This document shows, piece by piece, positions 1-7,269 of a stretch of 39,634 bases of DNA. The position numbers and the translations under genes are program-made. The notes beneath the pieces were generated by a model that was given only the letters and a program-made list of their open reading frames with translations, ran no database searches and was not told the origin of the DNA. The DNA is taken from positions 1 through 39,634 of the IMG/VR virus record IMGVR_UViG_3300027985_001217. One strand, written 5' to 3'. The DNA is from a virus. The first letter of the stretch is position 1, and each line of letters starts with the position of its first letter.

Positions 1-78
1 TGTTTGTCGCAATATAACTATTATCGTTCATATTTTCAATCACATTCAGCCAAGAGTAATAAAAAATCAATCAAATCC

Positions 79-110
79 TTGCAAATCGTAAAAATTAAAC
101 ACTATATTTG
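79..110 (+). promoter_or_regulatory. Promoter of the tRNA-Met gene
   Basis: TTG at 79-81 and TATATTTG at 103-110 are separated by 21 bp. This matches the Bacteroidota housekeeping promoter (-33 TTG, -7 TAnnTTTG). The predicted start lies near 117. A short inverted repeat, GACAAT (128-133) and ATTGTC (138-143), follows in the leader. No gene is visible in 1-181. Confidence 0.75.
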
Positions 111-181
111 CACCGCAATTTCGGAAAGACAATAACGATTGTCGAGTGTTAAAAACAATACGAAAAAGCAAATAAAATTAT

Positions 182-255
182 GGCGAGGTAGCTCAGCTGG
201 TTAGAGCGCATGATTCATAATCATGAGGTCGGCGGATCATGCCCGCCTCTCGCTA
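182..255 (+). tRNA. tRNA-Met (anticodon CAT), probable integration site
   Basis: A full cloverleaf can be drawn. The acceptor stem is 182-188 with 248-254 (two G-U pairs), the D stem is GCTC/GAGC, the anticodon stem is CATGA/TCATG with loop TTCATAA (CAT at 216-218), and the T stem is GGCGG/CCGCC. The discriminator is A255. CCA is not encoded (the next bases are CAA). Position 54 of the T loop is A rather than the usual T (loop ATCATGC at 236-242). The integrase gene follows directly, so the 3' half of this gene is the likely attachment core; the second att copy would lie beyond the window. CAT could also be a lysidine-modified tRNA-Ile2, but the body resembles elongator Met. Confidence 0.93.
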
Positions 256-275
256 CAACGGGAAGAAGCGAAAAC

Positions 276-307
276 AAAGGCCTTTCGAGAGATCGAGGGG
301 CCTTTTT
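276..307 (+). terminator. Terminator-like hairpin after tRNA-Met
   Basis: AAAGGCC (276-282) pairs with GGCCTTT (299-305), and the T run extends to 307. An alternative inner hairpin, 281-288 with 293-300 and a GAGA loop, is also possible. Its position right after the tRNA fits an intrinsic terminator. Confidence 0.6.
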
Positions 308-334
308 CATTTTCCAAATATTACCGAAATTAGC

Positions 335-342
335 TATATTTG
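335..342 (+). promoter_or_regulatory. Candidate -7 box for the integrase
   Basis: TATATTTG at 335-342 fits TAnnTTTG and lies 35 bp before the chosen integrase ATG. No good TTG -33 box is seen at the expected distance, so the call is weak. A second near match (CATATTTG) follows at 345-352. Confidence 0.35.
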
Positions 343-376
343 TTCATATTTGTGTTACGATATTGTCACGAAGAAT

Positions 377-1726
377 ATGGCCACTTTCAAAATTTGCGTT
401 TTCAGTCATCAAAAAAGACAGGATGGAAAGTACCCTGTTTCAATTCGGGTTTACTGGAAAAGAAAGTACGGCTACATCGGTACGGAACACTACGTCACAG
501 ACAAACAGCTTCAAAAAAAATCAAAACAGGTTAAAAATAAAGAGACCGGATTGCTTGAATCAAAACAATCCGTGGAATTAAAGGATATTTATATCATCGA
601 CCAGCTCAATAAGCGTATACTTGGATACGAAAGCCTGAAGTCAAAGCAGCTGGGCGAAAATATCCACCTGTACACTGCCCAGGAACTGGCAAAGTATTTT
701 GAGAAGGAAACATCCACCGGATCAGATCCGGAAATTGATTTCATAAGATTCGCCCGGAAACATTGTGAAAAGTTAGTCAGACAGGATCGGGAACAAACCG
801 CGAAGATCCTCACCCGGACAATAAATGCCCTAATCGATTTTGCCGGTGAAAGAATACCTGTATCCTCTATCACCTCGAAATTCCTTGACCACTTTGAAGC
901 GTTCCTGAAGGGCGAGCGTGTGCTCAAGCGGAAGAACCAATTCGGAAAGATTGTCACGACAAAGAAGAGCGGGATTTCAGATGTCAGCCTGGTAGACTAC
1001 ATGACCGATGTGCGGACTCTGTTCAATGCAGCAGTTAAAGAATTCAACGACGAAGATAAAGGCGACATTAAGATTGCCCACTACCCTTTCAAAAAATACA
1101 AAATTGAAAAGACACCCAAGTCAAAAAATCTAAACCTCTCGGTCGACCAGATCCGGGCCATCGCAGAAGTGGATGAAAAAGGATTACTCCTTCCCAGGAC
1201 AATTATTGCAAGAGATGTTTTCATGCTCTCATTCTACCTCGCGGGCACCAATTTAATCGATTTATATGAAACCAGAGCCGGAGGGTTTAAAGATGGTCGC
1301 TTCTCCTACGAACGCCACAAGACCGCCAGACGCAGGAAAGATAACGCCTACATCTCCGTCCAAGTGCAACCTGAGGCGTTGCCATTGTTTGAAAAGTACA
1401 AAGACCCAACCGGCGAGAGAGTATTTGATTTTTACCGGAGATACTCAACCTCTCACATCTTCAGTTCGAATATTAATAAGGGGCTCAAAAAAGTGGCCGA
1501 AATTTGTGGTATAGATGAACCCCTCACGACCTACTATGCCCGTCACAGTATCGCAACGATTGCGCGAAATGACTGCAACGTATCAAAGGATGATATAAAC
1601 CTGTTATTAAATCACGTTGATGAAGACATGAGGGTAACGGATATTTACCTGGCCGTTGACTGGTCCAAACTGGATAATGCTGTGAGGAAGGTTTTGGATC
1701 TGGTAGGTTTTGGAGATCTACTTTAG
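377..1726 (+). CDS. int: Tyrosine recombinase / phage integrase
   Basis: A 449-residue site-specific recombinase expected to integrate and excise the element at the adjacent tRNA-Met. It has an N-terminal arm-binding part (1-95), a SAM-like core-binding domain (about 110-225) and a C-terminal catalytic domain (about 250-449). Visible catalytic residues are K315 (RHKT), R389 and H390 (YYARH), H413 and the nucleophile Y424 (TDIYLAVDW). The usual first arginine in the SFYLxG box reads alanine (A289), and the HxxR histidine is tyrosine (Y386), as in some Bacteroidota integrases. I chose ATG 377 because upstream in-frame codons run back through the terminator hairpin and the tRNA. Its length and its place beside a tRNA are typical of a prophage integrase. 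Confidence 0.93.
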   Translation: MATFKICVFSHQKRQDGKYPVSIRVYWKRKYGYIGTEHYVTDKQLQKKSKQVKNKETGLLESKQSVELKDIYIIDQLNKRILGYESLKSKQLGENIHLYTAQELAKYFEKETSTGSDPEIDFIRFARKHCEKLVRQDREQTAKILTRTINALIDFAGERIPVSSITSKFLDHFEAFLKGERVLKRKNQFGKIVTTKKSGISDVSLVDYMTDVRTLFNAAVKEFNDEDKGDIKIAHYPFKKYKIEKTPKSKNLNLSVDQIRAIAEVDEKGLLLPRTIIARDVFMLSFYLAGTNLIDLYETRAGGFKDGRFSYERHKTARRRKDNAYISVQVQPEALPLFEKYKDPTGERVFDFYRRYSTSHIFSSNINKGLKKVAEICGIDEPLTTYYARHSIATIARNDCNVSKDDINLLLNHVDEDMRVTDIYLAVDWSKLDNAVRKVLDLVGFGDLL

Positions 1727-1835
1727 ACCAATTTTAAACTAAACAAAAAAGCTTTTGCTCTTGTTACAGTGGGTGCAAATATTTTGTAACTTTCAAAAGA
1801 AAGCATACTTTCACCGTCCAATTTCGAAACCATCA

Positions 1836-2048
1836 ATGCAACGATTACGCAAAATATTGTCACAAATTGCCGTTGGGGTACTTGTGTTTTGCTTACTTTT
1901 CTGGTTTCAAGATCTAATCTTCGGAGGGATAAAAGGTTTCAGCCAGATCATTATTTTACACAAATTCTTATTAAAGGAATTGATTTTCGTAATGTCATCG
2001 TTAATTGCATCAGTATTTATTGTCAAACGATATCATTACCTCCCCTAA
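1836..2048 (+). CDS. Small membrane protein, unknown function
   Basis: A 70-residue ORF from ATG 1836. A basic start (MQRLRK) is followed by a hydrophobic segment at about 11-32 and a second at about 50-65, which predicts two membrane spans. It lies after the integrase on the same strand and overlaps the 3' end of the convergent 2023-3171 gene by 26 bp. The frame stays open upstream to a TTG at 1755, but that would add an unlikely leader. I recognise no family. It could be a chance ORF; the membrane pattern and the position in an otherwise empty gap are the only support. Confidence 0.4.
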   Translation: MQRLRKILSQIAVGVLVFCLLFWFQDLIFGGIKGFSQIIILHKFLLKELIFVMSSLIASVFIVKRYHYLP

Positions 2049-3171
2049 GTGCAGCTTGTCCGTCTTTTGTTTGATTTTCAATCAACTTTAAAGCAATACC
2101 TTCGCAATCCTTAAGTAGTTCCGGATTTAACTCCAACAACGTCAATATGGCCTCTTGATTACGTCTATTTTGCTGCTGATTTTTCGAAAACTCATCCAGC
2201 TCTTTCTTTTGTTTTAGGGCTTCCAGAATTCTCCCCCAAACCCCTTTACTACCAAACTTGAAACCTGCTTCTTTACTATGGGAAAGCCCACCACCCACGA
2301 TAGCTATGACCACAAGAGCCACGCATACAGCATAAGGAAGGTAGGAAGAGATCGACACCCACTCGCCTGGAGACTGTACTCTCGCCTTTATCTCTGCGGG
2401 TTCAATATCCACGTCTGCATCAATTCGAATAAGCTCTTCAGCGCAATCCAGAATTCTAAAAAAGGCTTTATAGTGACGAGCTGTTACTTCGATATTTTGA
2501 GTCACCCTAAGAACAAAATGACTACTTCCATCTAAAACAAAATCATTACTTACCGTTGTTTCTATGAAGTATCTATAATCTGATATATTTGTAATGGTAC
2601 TTTGGACCCTTACAAACTTCCAGTAATTGGGGTCCAACTTATGGCGTGGTAGATCCTTAATAATCCACTTTACTCGTTTACGTTTAACCAGATCACAAAC
2701 TGTGGTTGATCTTTCAAATGAATCAGCAAGATAAATACTTGATTCCAAGACTTCACCGAACGAATAAAAATCTGAATTTTCACTTGGGATCAAGACAATA
2801 TCACCTTTCTTAATTTCACGGACAAAGGTCTCGATCTGATGAATAGCCTTCACTGCGCTCATCATCCGGCTTTTTTCACTTGCAAAATCTTTCTCGTCCG
2901 AAAATTCAATTTTAGCCGCTAACTCATCTAACATTAAACGCCTGGTTAGCTTAAACCTCTTCAGTTCATCTTTTTTCAACCCAGCCCCCTGTTCTTCTGG
3001 AGGCAACTTCTTAAGATCAGAGTATTTAATCTCATTCCAACCTACACCAATGAAGTCATTAGCCTTAAACCCTTCATAGTCTTCTCCCGACGAAGTACGA
3101 ACAAGCCAGTAGTTCTTTGATAAATCCTTCTTGAGTTTCTTTTCTATGAGACTCGCTAATGTTTCTTCCAT
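2023..3171 (-). CDS. PUA/EVE-like domain protein with a membrane segment
   Basis: A 382-residue protein at the distal end of the leftward lysogeny block. Residues 20-50 (YWLVRTSSGEDYEGF, then FIGVGW) and 115-175 (EIKKGDIVLIPSENSDFYSFGEV) resemble the N-terminal PUA/EVE-like module found before restriction endonuclease domains, where it is thought to sense modified DNA. No nuclease motif is visible. Instead there is one membrane segment at about 276-296 (YAVCVALVVIAIV, then GGG), followed by a charged helical tail. A prophage-encoded defence or superinfection-exclusion role is plausible by position and domain content but is inference. It is separated from its neighbours by 82 bp and has its own candidate -7 box. 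Confidence 0.75.
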   Translation of the reverse strand: MEETLASLIEKKLKKDLSKNYWLVRTSSGEDYEGFKANDFIGVGWNEIKYSDLKKLPPEEQGAGLKKDELKRFKLTRRLMLDELAAKIEFSDEKDFASEKSRMMSAVKAIHQIETFVREIKKGDIVLIPSENSDFYSFGEVLESSIYLADSFERSTTVCDLVKRKRVKWIIKDLPRHKLDPNYWKFVRVQSTITNISDYRYFIETTVSNDFVLDGSSHFVLRVTQNIEVTARHYKAFFRILDCAEELIRIDADVDIEPAEIKARVQSPGEWVSISSYLPYAVCVALVVIAIVGGGLSHSKEAGFKFGSKGVWGRILEALKQKKELDEFSKNQQQNRRNQEAILTLLELNPELLKDCEGIALKLIENQTKDGQAALRGGNDIV

Positions 3172-3215
3172 GGAGTTGATTTTTGGGTTGGTAAATTAGT
3201 TAAATCAAAAATACA

Positions 3216-3223
3216 CAAATATA
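3216..3223 (-). promoter_or_regulatory. Candidate -7 box for the PUA/EVE-like gene
   Basis: Read on the minus strand this is TATATTTG, a perfect TAnnTTTG, 45 bp before the ATG at 3171. A clear TTG -33 element is not seen at 20-21 bp. It suggests the gene can be transcribed on its own. Confidence 0.4.
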
Positions 3224-3253
3224 CGACAAGAGATATATTTAATATAAAACTTT

Positions 3254-3538
3254 CTAAACAAACATTTCGCCTCTGCCAGTCAACAGCCACTCCGCACAAA
3301 TGTTGTACTCTTTCACAAGATAAACCAGAGCATCTATATCGATAAATTTATAACGGGCATTGTGTTCCGGATTTCGTAAAGCGGATCTCAAGTTCGAGTA
3401 TTTAGCCCGGTGCAGACCGTGATCATCGCAAAAGGTTTGAAGGCCGGCCAACTTTCCCGCAGCAATCAACAAATCAATCGCTTCAAAAAACCTTCGTTGC
3501 ACATCCTGCGTCTGCTTACTTACTGTTTTTGCTTCCAT
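3254..3538 (-). CDS. Small phage regulator with HTH-like fold
   Basis: A 94-residue basic protein. The pattern (a helical N-terminus, LAGLQTFCDDHGLHRAKYSNLRSALRNP in two pieces around residues 30-57, then a C-terminal LVYLVKEYNICAEWLLTGRGEMF) matches small Bacteroidota phage regulators that end in a sequence like that of CI/XRE repressors (WLLTGRG). The central part can form a helix-turn-helix. It lies in the leftward block behind the S24 repressor, 33 bp from the 3571-4005 gene. Its likely role is control of lysogenic genes. Exact targets cannot be told from sequence. Confidence 0.65.
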   Translation of the reverse strand: MEAKTVSKQTQDVQRRFFEAIDLLIAAGKLAGLQTFCDDHGLHRAKYSNLRSALRNPEHNARYKFIDIDALVYLVKEYNICAEWLLTGRGEMFV

Positions 3539-3570
3539 GTTAGTCTGATATATTTTCGATTACAAAAAAA

Positions 3571-4005
3571 TCAAAGAGCGCTCCTTTTATTTTGGCCTTT
3601 GATCAACACAAACGAATCAATCAAAAAATTGATCTCATCCTCCGGCATACAATCAATCCCTATTTCATTTATACTTAATTCGCCGGTATACAGTTTATCC
3701 AGGTGCCCGAGCCGGTTGGCTGTATTTGCTATCAATCGCTTGTGCGCCTCCTGGATGGAATAGAATAACCTGGTCTTATCCTTATGTGAGTAATAACACA
3801 TTCCGTCATATTCCAGGGTTGTGTGCTTCCAATCAACCACGGTCCAAAAAAGCAGGTTGAAACTCTCCCACTTTTCAAAGATCTCTTTTAGGGAGACACT
3901 CACCTCTGCCCCATCCAGATCTGAGAAATCCTTAAATTCGGATGCCAGCCGGAGGGCTTTCCCGTAGAACTTCGACTTGCTTTCTTGAAAGGTTAATCTC
4001 AGCAT
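3571..4005 (-). CDS. Hypothetical protein in the lysogeny block
   Basis: A 144-residue soluble protein with no signal or membrane segment. It is predicted mostly helical, with a conserved-looking C-terminal patch (GIDCMPEDEINFLIDSFVLIKG). I do not recognise the family. Its start lies 1 bp after the stop of the 4007-4264 gene on the same strand, so the two are probably translated together. The next upstream genes are membrane proteins, and the S24 repressor heads the block, so it is likely expressed in the lysogen. Confidence 0.65.
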   Translation of the reverse strand: MLRLTFQESKSKFYGKALRLASEFKDFSDLDGAEVSVSLKEIFEKWESFNLLFWTVVDWKHTTLEYDGMCYYSHKDKTRLFYSIQEAHKRLIANTANRLGHLDKLYTGELSINEIGIDCMPEDEINFLIDSFVLIKGQNKRSAL

Positions 4006-4006
4006 A

Positions 4007-4264
4007 TCATTCCAGTATATTGAGTTCCTTTGATTTCAGCAGGTACAACCGCTGAATGTTCCGGTTAATACTTGCCAAGTTCACACAGAATCCGTACAAA
4101 ATAGCGCAAACTATCAGCAGTCCGGCCCCATAAAACACGTAATCATACATTTTTGCTTCGACACCAGCATAGATCATCCCTACGGCGGCCAAAGCCCCCA
4201 AGCCCATGATCAAAATGCCCAATCTTCTGAGGAACTCAGCCCCTTCTGCTTTGTCATCTTTCAT
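4007..4264 (-). CDS. Small membrane protein with two spans
   Basis: An 85-residue protein. Segment 1 (about 14-32, LGILIMGLGALAAVGMIYAG) and segment 2 (about 42-62, YVFYGAGLLIVCAILYGFC) are strongly hydrophobic. The N-terminus is charged (MKDDKAEGAEF) and the C-terminus is a short basic helix. It overlaps the 3' end of the 4254-4757 gene by 11 bp. Paired small membrane proteins in lysogeny blocks often affect superinfection or host physiology, but nothing here identifies the function. Confidence 0.65.
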   Translation of the reverse strand: MKDDKAEGAEFLRRLGILIMGLGALAAVGMIYAGVEAKMYDYVFYGAGLLIVCAILYGFCVNLASINRNIQRLYLLKSKELNILE

Positions 4265-4757
4265 ATCTATTTAGTTGATTTTTGAATTGCACCGGGTATT
4301 CTATTTTATTTCTATCACAGAACTCAATAAAATCTCTCAAAAACTGTTCTTCCTTCTCGTTTTTGGTCTTTCTATAAAGTATCCTAAGTCTTGTCGGCGA
4401 ATGCCAGGCTACACGATCCATGTACCCCTTACCATAATTTTCGTATATATGCTCCAAGCACTTCTCATACTCCGTAATCGCCTTTTCAATCTCTCCGGTT
4501 TTTTCCAAGGCGATACCTTTATTGCTATAATCACCAACCGGGGCATTAACCTCCGACCACTTTCGATTAGACTCCTTGAGTTTTTTGTATTCTTCCCGAG
4601 AAGGTCTGTCTAACTCATCAAGCTTATTTTCGAAGTCCGTAAGCCAAGGATCTTCTAAATATTTGGTTTGAGGGCTTGAACTTCCCGCGCTCCGTTTTGA
4701 ATAAGAGAAACCCCAGAATGCTGCGATTACGAGTATTGCAAAAATGATGAATCCCAT
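4254..4757 (-). CDS. Membrane-anchored protein with a TPR-like helical domain
   Basis: A 167-residue protein. Residues 2-19 (GFIIFAILVIAAFWGFSY) form an N-terminal membrane anchor or uncleaved signal, followed by a Ser-rich linker and a soluble helical domain. The stretch NKGIALEKTGEIEKAITEYEK (residues about 83-103, in two overlapping helices) fits one tetratricopeptide-like unit. A short helical domain with basic residues follows. It lies 14 bp downstream of the repressor gene and overlaps the next gene, so all are probably cotranscribed. Partner and function are unknown; TPR units usually mediate protein contacts. Confidence 0.65.
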   Translation of the reverse strand: MGFIIFAILVIAAFWGFSYSKRSAGSSSPQTKYLEDPWLTDFENKLDELDRPSREEYKKLKESNRKWSEVNAPVGDYSNKGIALEKTGEIEKAITEYEKCLEHIYENYGKGYMDRVAWHSPTRLRILYRKTKNEKEEQFLRDFIEFCDRNKIEYPVQFKNQLNRYER

Positions 4758-4771
4758 AAGTTTTTAGGCGT

Positions 4772-5638
4772 TTATCTGTTCCTCCTCTTGCTTCTTCCCG
4801 ATCGTCTAACCTCCACCACGTTATATAAATATGCGACTTCCCGAAGATTCAATTTGAAATCCGGGTGTTCTTCTGTGTTTATCGAGTGACAAGTGATCTC
4901 ACCTGTCTGGACATCGTGATCAACGATCTCCTTCAGCATAATGCCCTTCGTGCCATGGGCGATCACAAAGTCCCAATCTTTGATATGCAGCTTATACTGC
5001 CACAGATCGCGTTTGACCTCCCGGCAAATCACAACATCCCCTTTTAGGTATTCCGGCTCCATACTATCTCCGTCAACTTCAAAAGCCAGGTATTTGCCTT
5101 TATACTCCTGGTCAGCCTCTATCAAAACCGTAGGCAGGTCCTCCAGATACTCGTCCGAATAATAGGCCCCCGCAAATCCAGCCCTTGCGCTCGTTGATAC
5201 CAATTTTACCGGAATATAGGATTCGTATTCCTTTGCTTTTAATTCATCGATCGTTTTCAAAACGGATTCTGTTTTCCCCGGTCCTTGAACATGTTGTATT
5301 GTTCCAATCTGCTTGTCTGAATCGATATTGACTTTTAACTCCCCTGTTTCGGTCAATAGTATATGCCTAATTGTTTCCAAAACCTTATTGGCCGAAAATT
5401 CTCCCGCCTCTTTATTTATGGTGTGTGCTCTTACCTTCTCCGTATCATTTTTTTGATACACAGTAAAATCGATTGTCGGATATAGCGCTGATAATTTATC
5501 AAGCATAGACTCTGGCATCTGGTTTTTACCATTCTCTATTTGCGAAATAAATGACTGAGCAACGTCAAGCGCCTCGGCCAGATCCTTCTGACTGATCTTA
5601 TGCTCCTTCCTAAACCTTTTTAAATCAAACATATACAA
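4772..5638 (-). CDS. CI-like phage repressor (XRE HTH plus S24/LexA-type peptidase)
   Basis: A 288-residue repressor that should hold the lytic promoter off by binding the operators at 5643-5699. The N-terminal HTH is at about 13-52 (ISQKDLAEALDVAQSFISQIENGK). The C-terminal LexA/S24 domain covers about 145-275 with the catalytic serine S192 (VDGDSMEP), a likely lysine K236 (IMLKEI) and a likely cleavage site at A153-G154 (SARAGFAG). This predicts RecA-stimulated self-cleavage and prophage induction on DNA damage. Start codons at M1 and M3 are equally possible. It heads the leftward block and is divergent from the Cro-like gene at 5786. Confidence 0.93.
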   Translation of the reverse strand: MYMFDLKRFRKEHKISQKDLAEALDVAQSFISQIENGKNQMPESMLDKLSALYPTIDFTVYQKNDTEKVRAHTINKEAGEFSANKVLETIRHILLTETGELKVNIDSDKQIGTIQHVQGPGKTESVLKTIDELKAKEYESYIPVKLVSTSARAGFAGAYYSDEYLEDLPTVLIEADQEYKGKYLAFEVDGDSMEPEYLKGDVVICREVKRDLWQYKLHIKDWDFVIAHGTKGIMLKEIVDHDVQTGEITCHSINTEEHPDFKLNLREVAYLYNVVEVRRSGRSKRRNR

Positions 5639-5642
5639 CAGG

Positions 5643-5699
5643 TGTGAAATATTATCACAAAATATCAGTGATATTTCTTGTTTTATAACTGATATATCA
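5643..5699. promoter_or_regulatory. Operator cluster in the immunity region
   Basis: Three palindromic sites lie between the divergent regulators: an imperfect one at 5643-5659 (TGTGA, 7 bp, TCACA), a perfect 15-mer AATATCAGTGATATT at 5661-5675, and TGATATATCA at 5690-5699. All are built from TGATA/TATCA half-sites. The third sits between the -33 and -7 boxes of the rightward promoter, so its occupation would block early transcription. This is the expected target of the S24 repressor and the Cro-like protein. Confidence 0.7.
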
Positions 5700-5709
5700 C
5701 TTATATTTG
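5678..5709 (+). promoter_or_regulatory. Rightward early (PR-like) promoter
   Basis: TTG at 5678-5680 and TATATTTG at 5702-5709 with 21 bp between them fit the Bacteroidota promoter model exactly. It points to the Cro-like gene, with predicted start near 5716 and a leader of about 70 bases. The operator TGATATATCA lies inside the spacer. Confidence 0.75.
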
Positions 5710-5785
5710 TATCATATTAATTCGATGACAACACAAAGTTATCGAGATGTAAACAGAAAGTAAAGATAAATATTAACCCAAAACA

Positions 5786-6025
5786 ATGGACAAGGAAACA
5801 CTACAAAAAGTTAAGTCCCTGCTTAAAAGGGGCGATCAGGCCGAAATAGCCAGACAGACGGGCTTGCACAAAGTTACTGTGAACCGGTTTTTTAGCGGTG
5901 AAGAAGAAGTGTCTGATGACACAGCCGAGAAGATTATCTCCGCAGCTGCCAAGGTGATCAATAGCCACGAAAAAAAGAAAGCTAAGAACAGCCAGACTCT
6001 TAAATCGATAATCAACAAATCTTAA
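5786..6025 (+). CDS. Cro-like helix-turn-helix DNA-binding protein
   Basis: A 79-residue basic protein, first gene of the rightward operon. A HTH is clear at about 16-36 (DQAEIARQTGLHKVTVNRFFSG), followed by a helix (DDTAEKIISAAAKVI) and a lysine-rich tail. Position opposite the S24 repressor, size and fold fit a Cro-like repressor that competes at the same operators and favours lytic growth. Only 4 bp separate it from the next gene. Confidence 0.8.
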   Translation: MDKETLQKVKSLLKRGDQAEIARQTGLHKVTVNRFFSGEEEVSDDTAEKIISAAAKVINSHEKKKAKNSQTLKSIINKS

Positions 6026-6029
6026 AAAC

Positions 6030-6590
6030 ATGGACTTACCAGCAGGAATATTGCCGGAAGATTGCAACATCGAGCTGTTTGCAAACCCCGCTGAATTCGG
6101 GAAATGCTTATTCATCCAGTACGGTCAATCTAAACCGTTTCACGAACTACCGGCTCAAGTTGTTGCAGGGCTCTATCAAGAGTGTTTTTCGGACAAAGAA
6201 GCGATAGCGGGTTTGAAAGACATGGGGATTCCGGATAATGCGAAAGTTGAGTTCTACAACTTCTGTAATCGAGGGGCCCTTAATTCTGAACCGGACATTA
6301 ACGAAGCTGGTAAGCGTACGACAGAGTATTTCAATTGCGGCCGACGCGGTAAATGCATTGGTGAAGGGCGGGTCTGCAAACTGACCGTTAAAGGGACAAG
6401 GTTCACGCCGAGAGAACTTGAGTGCATTCGACTGAACAACCAAGGGAACGACTATGCCCAAATTCAGAAAGAAATGGGTTTCAAAAGCAAGACGGCGGTC
6501 AACTCACTGATGTCGCGATGCCGCACCAAGCTGGACGCCAAAGACCGCACGGAATTACTCATCAAATCGCAACAATTGGGAATCAGTTAA
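6030..6590 (+). CDS. LuxR/GerE-type HTH regulator with a four-cysteine motif
   Basis: A 186-residue protein. The C-terminal part, about 123-180, is a LuxR-type HTH (RFTPRELECIRL, then DYAQIQKEMGFKSKTAVNSL and a final amphipathic helix). Four cysteines, C79, C103, C109 and C116 (NCGRRGKC, then EGRVC), could bind a metal. This arrangement is known in regulators of Bacteroidota phages and mobile elements. Lacking a receiver domain, it is probably a direct activator of middle or late phage genes, though its target is inferred only. Confidence 0.75.
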   Translation: MDLPAGILPEDCNIELFANPAEFGKCLFIQYGQSKPFHELPAQVVAGLYQECFSDKEAIAGLKDMGIPDNAKVEFYNFCNRGALNSEPDINEAGKRTTEYFNCGRRGKCIGEGRVCKLTVKGTRFTPRELECIRLNNQGNDYAQIQKEMGFKSKTAVNSLMSRCRTKLDAKDRTELLIKSQQLGIS

Positions 6591-6601
6591 TTAACCACAC
6601 C

Positions 6602-6793
6602 ATGAAGAAAGAGAACGTTTTAAAAATTTACGCAGCCTTGAGTTTTGTGATGCTGTTTGGACAACCTGACACGCCGTCGCTATTGCTGCTAACAGGCTAT
6701 TATGCCTTTGTCCTTGCAAACTTGGCCAACGCAGCCCGGTTAAGTAGAAAAATAAAACCCCAGGAGCCATGCCCCAGAATGACAGAGAACTAA
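6602..6793 (+). CDS. Small membrane protein
   Basis: A 63-residue protein from ATG 6602, 11 bp after the previous stop. Two hydrophobic segments are visible, about 7-19 (LKIYAALSFVMLF) and 25-44 (PSLLLLTGYYAFVLANLANA), followed by a basic tail. The frame extends upstream inside the regulator gene, but ATG 6602 gives the natural operon start. No family is recognised. Confidence 0.55.
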   Translation: MKKENVLKIYAALSFVMLFGQPDTPSLLLLTGYYAFVLANLANAARLSRKIKPQEPCPRMTEN

Positions 6794-6936
6794 TCAGGAA
6801 GGCTTTTTTTACAAACGACTGGGGCGTGGTAGCAGGGCTGAAAGAAAAAGCAAAAACAACCGAAGCAAAGGAAATCCTGCACGACCGGATGATCCACTTG
6901 TACCGAAAAGAGGAATGGTTTGCAGAACAATTATAA
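6769..6936 (+). CDS. Short hypothetical protein
   Basis: A 55-residue ORF starting at ATG 6769, overlapping the previous gene by 25 bp and preceded by CAGGAG, one of few Shine-Dalgarno-like sequences here. The product is charged and helical (ELIRKAFFTNDWGVVAGLKEK, ending YRKEEWFAEQL). It fills an otherwise empty gap in the operon, and the next gene begins 9 bp after its stop. Function unknown. Confidence 0.55.
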   Translation: MPQNDRELIRKAFFTNDWGVVAGLKEKAKTTEAKEILHDRMIHLYRKEEWFAEQL

Positions 6937-6945
6937 GAAGAGAGT

Positions 6946-7269
6946 ATGGACAATATAAAACTACCGGCAACACGCGCCGAATACATAAGGGCTTTACAGG
7001 ATGTGGCCGAAATCGGAGCCCAAAAAGCATTGGAGAAAGCCGGACTGCTGAAACCCTATCTCAAACTAAGGGAAGCAAAAAGAATGTACGGTCCGGCAAT
7101 CGTGGAAAGGTGGGTAAGAGAGGGATTGGTAGATAAGATCAAGGATGGTGACAACTCAGCAAACGTGAGGATTAACAGAGCTCAAATTGAGGCTGTTGCC
7201 AAATCATCCAACCGATCAACTTACATGACACTGGAAGAAATGCAAGAGGACAATAAACGACAAAAATGA
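6946..7269 (+). CDS. Probable excisionase/MerR-like HTH protein
   Basis: A 107-residue basic protein. The segment about 38-88 (KLREAKRMYGPAIVERWVREG, then VDKIKDGDNSANVRINRAQIEAVA) has the helix-turn-helix plus wing layout of small excisionase-like DNA-binding proteins, with a proposed wing around the NSANVRI strand. It could direct excision with the integrase or act as an early regulator. It overlaps the next ORF by 4 bp (ATGA). Confidence 0.55.
   Translation: MDNIKLPATRAEYIRALQDVAEIGAQKALEKAGLLKPYLKLREAKRMYGPAIVERWVREGLVDKIKDGDNSANVRINRAQIEAVAKSSNRSTYMTLEEMQEDNKRQK

Noticed and set aside
239-376. Upstream extension of the integrase frame
   Set aside because: It overlaps the tRNA 3' end and the hairpin, and the translation there does not resemble integrase. 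ATG 377 gives the expected N-terminus.
1745-1757. Short AAAAGCTTTT palindrome as integrase terminator
   Set aside because: The stem is only A/T-rich with one GC step and lacks a T tract after a stable hairpin.
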